Below, piece after piece: positions 6,142 through 7,907 of a stretch of DNA of 7,907 bases. Made by a program: the position numbers and the translations under genes. The notes under the pieces are model-generated. The model saw only the letters and a list, made by a program, of their open reading frames with translations, had not been told where the DNA came from and searched no databases. Numbering within the stretch: position 1 is the stretch's first letter; each line of letters starts with the position of its first letter. The stretch lies in assembly GCA_030615705.1 (NCBI GenBank), contig JAUWYT010000060.1, forward strand, positions 1-7,907. Reading direction: 5' to 3'. This DNA is from Chloroflexota bacterium (lineage in GTDB: Bacteria; Chloroflexota; Anaerolineae; VGOG01).

Positions 6142-6167
6142 AGTCCTAAGTCCTCAGTCCTCAGTCC
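6119..6167. repeat. Heptamer array NNAGTCC, seven units, across the 569/802 gene junction
   Basis: On the plus strand seven consecutive units fit NNAGTCC: ATAGTCC, CAAGTCC, CCAGTCC, ATAGTCC, TAAGTCC, TCAGTCC, TCAGTCC. On the coding strand these are GGACTNN. The array contains the TGA of the upstream gene (6163-6161), the whole 19-bp intergenic gap, the start codon at 6141 and the first eight codons of the 802-aa gene. Confidence 0.93.
6151..6155 (-). promoter_or_regulatory. Shine-Dalgarno-like GAGGA for the 802-aa gene, supplied by the heptamer array
   Basis: On the minus strand GAGGA ends nine bases before the ATG at 6141, a normal spacing. It is formed by the junction of two repeat units (GGACTGA followed by GGACTTA). 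Adding or losing units would change how many such sites precede the start. Confidence 0.5.
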
Positions 6168-7907
6168 ACTCGCACCTTACCCAACAGTATTCGGTCGCTG
6201 GGCAAGCGGGTTCCTTGCTCATCGAAGGCGGGAATCCGTTGCATGGTCTCTAGATCGTACATCCCAACTTCGATCTGGTACTCGCCCGGCGGTACATGAG
6301 ATGGGACCAGCACACCGTAGTTATCGGCCAGCGCCTCGCCGACCCGCCAGGTAATGGTAGGGCGTGCGCCACCACCTGGCTCGGCGTCCCGCTGAGCCAC
6401 GACCTGCCCCTGCGCATCTAGAAGGTGGACAAAGACCTTATGCCGCTTCTCGATCCTATCCAGGACTTGCCAGTGGAGGGTCAAGGATAGGACCTCCCCT
6501 GCCGGCACCTCCTCAGCCTGCAAGCTATAACCCAGAAGCCGTATCTGATTGCCTAACTCGATTTCCAGTGAGTGCTGTATCTCCTCAGTCACCTTTGGGC
6601 CGGCGTAGAGGAGCAGCCGTGTGTAGCCATACCACTCATCCAGGGCCAGGTGGTACTCTCGGCTAAGATATTTCTCAATGTTTCGCCCCCTCGTTCCTCC
6701 AAGAGCCTGATAAGCAGGGTACCAGATCAGCCTATGCTCGGCCATTAACTGATCTAAATCGCGCCCCATGCAGGTCGGGTCGGCGGCCCAGGCCCTGCCA
6801 GGCGGGAGGTAAAGACGAGGCAACTCTCCCCGGTAGTAGCTCTGGAAGTAGCCGGCCTGCCAGGGGAAATCACAGATAACAGCGTCTCGAGGGTGAGCCA
6901 GACTCTCAACCCGGGTGATCAAGGGGCGGTAGTCCTCCATCTCGAAAAGGCCCATCTCAGGGTGGCCGAGGGTGGCGTAGTGGAGGGCAAGGCCCGAGCC
7001 GCTGGCGCCCATCATCAATACGAGAGCTGCCCCACCCAAGAGGGTCGAGCGGCGCCACAGCCCCTCCAGCCCGGCCGCCGCCAGCAGGTAGTAGGGCAGC
7101 GCGGCGAAAGCCAGGAGGCGGGGGAAACCATCGAAAGGGAAGCGGAGGTTGATGAGCCAGCCTCCAAGTAAAGGCAAGCCCAGGTAGAGCAGCATGAGGG
7201 CGAGGCTAGATTTGTGCCCCAAACCTTTTCGCCACCAGTGGCAGATCCCCAGGAGAGCCAACAGAATGAAGACAGCGTAGAGTAGGGTCGGACTACTACC
7301 CAAGTAGCCGAGGCTGATTCTGCGCAGGTACCGGTCGAGGAAGGAGAGCAATCCCAGGGAGACATCCTGCTCATATTTTATCTTGCCCATTACCGAGGCA
7401 GGCAGCCTGCGGCCTGCGAGGGCCAGCCAGGGAACGTAGAGGAGCAGGAGGCCCCCCTCAACTAGCAGCCAGCGAAGCATAAAGGGCTTGTATGTCCGCA
7501 CCCGCACGAAGATGAATAAGATCTGAAAGAAGGGGATGAACACGGCGTAGTAGTGAGTGTAGAGAGCTGCGGCAGTGATGACGAGGTAGGCCAGCCAGAG
7601 GAGACGACTGGCGGCATTGTCAGTATCGCCCTCCAGCAGGCGAAGCAAAAGATAAGTAGACAGAAGCCCCAGGAAGGGGATCAGGGCGTACATACGGGCC
7701 TCCTGGGCGTGATAGATGAGAAAAGGGCTCAGGGCTATGATCAGAGCAGCCAGCCGCCCTACCACGGAGCTGGCCAGACGATGCCCAAGCTGATAGAGCA
7801 GAGGCACACTAAGGGTGCTCAGCAGGGCAGAGAGGAACCGAGCTGCCCAGGCACTCGGCCCGACAAGCACGATCCAGGAGCGCAGAAGGAGGAAATAGAG
7901 AGGTAGG
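6161..7907 (-). CDS. GT39/PMT_2-like membrane glycosyltransferase with C-terminal beta module (5' partial)
   Basis: The frame is open from the window edge (first full codon 7906-7904, reading L-P-L-Y-F-L-L-L-R) to a TGA at 6163-6161, so the true start lies outside. GTG at 7870 could be taken as a start, but the 12 in-frame codons before it continue the family motif (usual form HPPLYYLLL), so I treat the gene as truncated; about 60-70 N-terminal residues, including the expected acidic catalytic pair, are missing. Visible GT39 marks are SPFLIYHAQEARMYAL, YTHYYAVF and a late FPRLLAFAALPYYLLAAAGL helix. They are followed by a soluble region (DYRPLITRVESL..., PRDAVICDFPWQAGYF) and one C-terminal beta-rich module (LSLTLHWQ, KVFVHLLDAQGQVVAQRD, PTITWRVGEALADNY, EIEVGMYDLE equivalent). 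About 10 membrane helices are likely. The inferred role is transfer of a polyprenyl-phosphate-linked sugar outside the membrane; the substrate is unknown. Unlike its downstream neighbours it carries no internal repeat insertions. Its last two codons and stop (GTG GAC TGA) fall at the edge of the junction heptamer array, whereas the paralogs end V-K-stop. Confidence 0.85.
   Translation of the reverse strand, partial: LPLYFLLLRSWIVLVGPSAWAARFLSALLSTLSVPLLYQLGHRLASSVVGRLAALIIALSPFLIYHAQEARMYALIPFLGLLSTYLLLRLLEGDTDNAASRLLWLAYLVITAAALYTHYYAVFIPFFQILFIFVRVRTYKPFMLRWLLVEGGLLLLYVPWLALAGRRLPASVMGKIKYEQDVSLGLLSFLDRYLRRISLGYLGSSPTLLYAVFILLALLGICHWWRKGLGHKSSLALMLLYLGLPLLGGWLINLRFPFDGFPRLLAFAALPYYLLAAAGLEGLWRRSTLLGGAALVLMMGASGSGLALHYATLGHPEMGLFEMEDYRPLITRVESLAHPRDAVICDFPWQAGYFQSYYRGELPRLYLPPGRAWAADPTCMGRDLDQLMAEHRLIWYPAYQALGGTRGRNIEKYLSREYHLALDEWYGYTRLLLYAGPKVTEEIQHSLEIELGNQIRLLGYSLQAEEVPAGEVLSLTLHWQVLDRIEKRHKVFVHLLDAQGQVVAQRDAEPGGGARPTITWRVGEALADNYGVLVPSHVPPGEYQIEVGMYDLETMQRIPAFDEQGTRLPSDRILLGKVRVD

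Noticed and set aside
6119..6167. CRISPR array
   Set aside because: The unit is 7 bp with no spacers; it is a short tandem repeat.
5842..6354. Plus-strand 170-codon open frame
   Set aside because: It runs antisense across two well-supported genes and their junction array; its sequence is the complement of conserved motifs.

Overview
The window is one minus-strand run of large polytopic membrane proteins with GT-C glycosyltransferase character. Read 5' to 3' on the minus strand, the order is: a 5'-truncated GT39/PMT_2-like protein (7907-6161); two closely related DUF2142/PMT-like paralogs of 802 aa (6141-3733) and about 805 aa (3654-1237); and a third paralog (about 1207-1) that stays in frame over its whole visible length but carries two nonsense codons and runs off the window. 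No convincing plus-strand gene was seen. The organism is inferred, not proven, to be a Chloroflexota bacterium (Anaerolineae/Caldilineae type). The grounds are fairly GC-rich DNA, tandem GT39/DUF2142 genes, and C-terminal beta-rich modules of the kind 'LYWQ...YTVFVHLLD...AQRD...PT..W..GD.I.D.Y...VGLY...GERL', which I associate with that phylum.

The intact paralogs share one plan: a short cytoplasmic N-terminus, TM1, an extracytoplasmic loop with an Asp-Glu pair at residues 39-40, a QPPLYY motif, many TM helices, a WW..NW.L.GDP motif, an (S)GR-x-x-F motif near the last TM helices, and two C-terminal beta-rich modules. The upstream gene has the same kind of C-terminal module once. All should act at the cytoplasmic membrane, probably moving sugars from polyprenyl-phosphate donors to an extracytoplasmic acceptor. 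Donor and acceptor cannot be read from sequence. Tight spacing (19 bp, then 78 bp, then about 29 bp) suggests a single transcript.

The striking content is repeat DNA. Several unrelated 7-bp tandem repeat families sit at all three gene junctions and inside the reading frames of the paralogs. At the 569/802 junction one seven-unit array contains the stop codon, a Shine-Dalgarno-like GAGGA, the start codon and the first codons of the next gene. Inside the 802 gene, heptamers encode part of what should be a transmembrane helix. Two other repeat kinds, an element with the core CCTTCG-N5-CTCAGG and an 86-bp element with perfect 15-bp inverted ends, are carried as in-frame insertions that explain most length differences between paralogs. 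The upstream GT39-like gene is free of internal repeats. I see no defence system, CRISPR array, RNA gene or transposase. The candidate for something under-described is the repeated in-frame use of heptamer and palindromic repeats at fixed loop positions of a tandem glycosyltransferase family.
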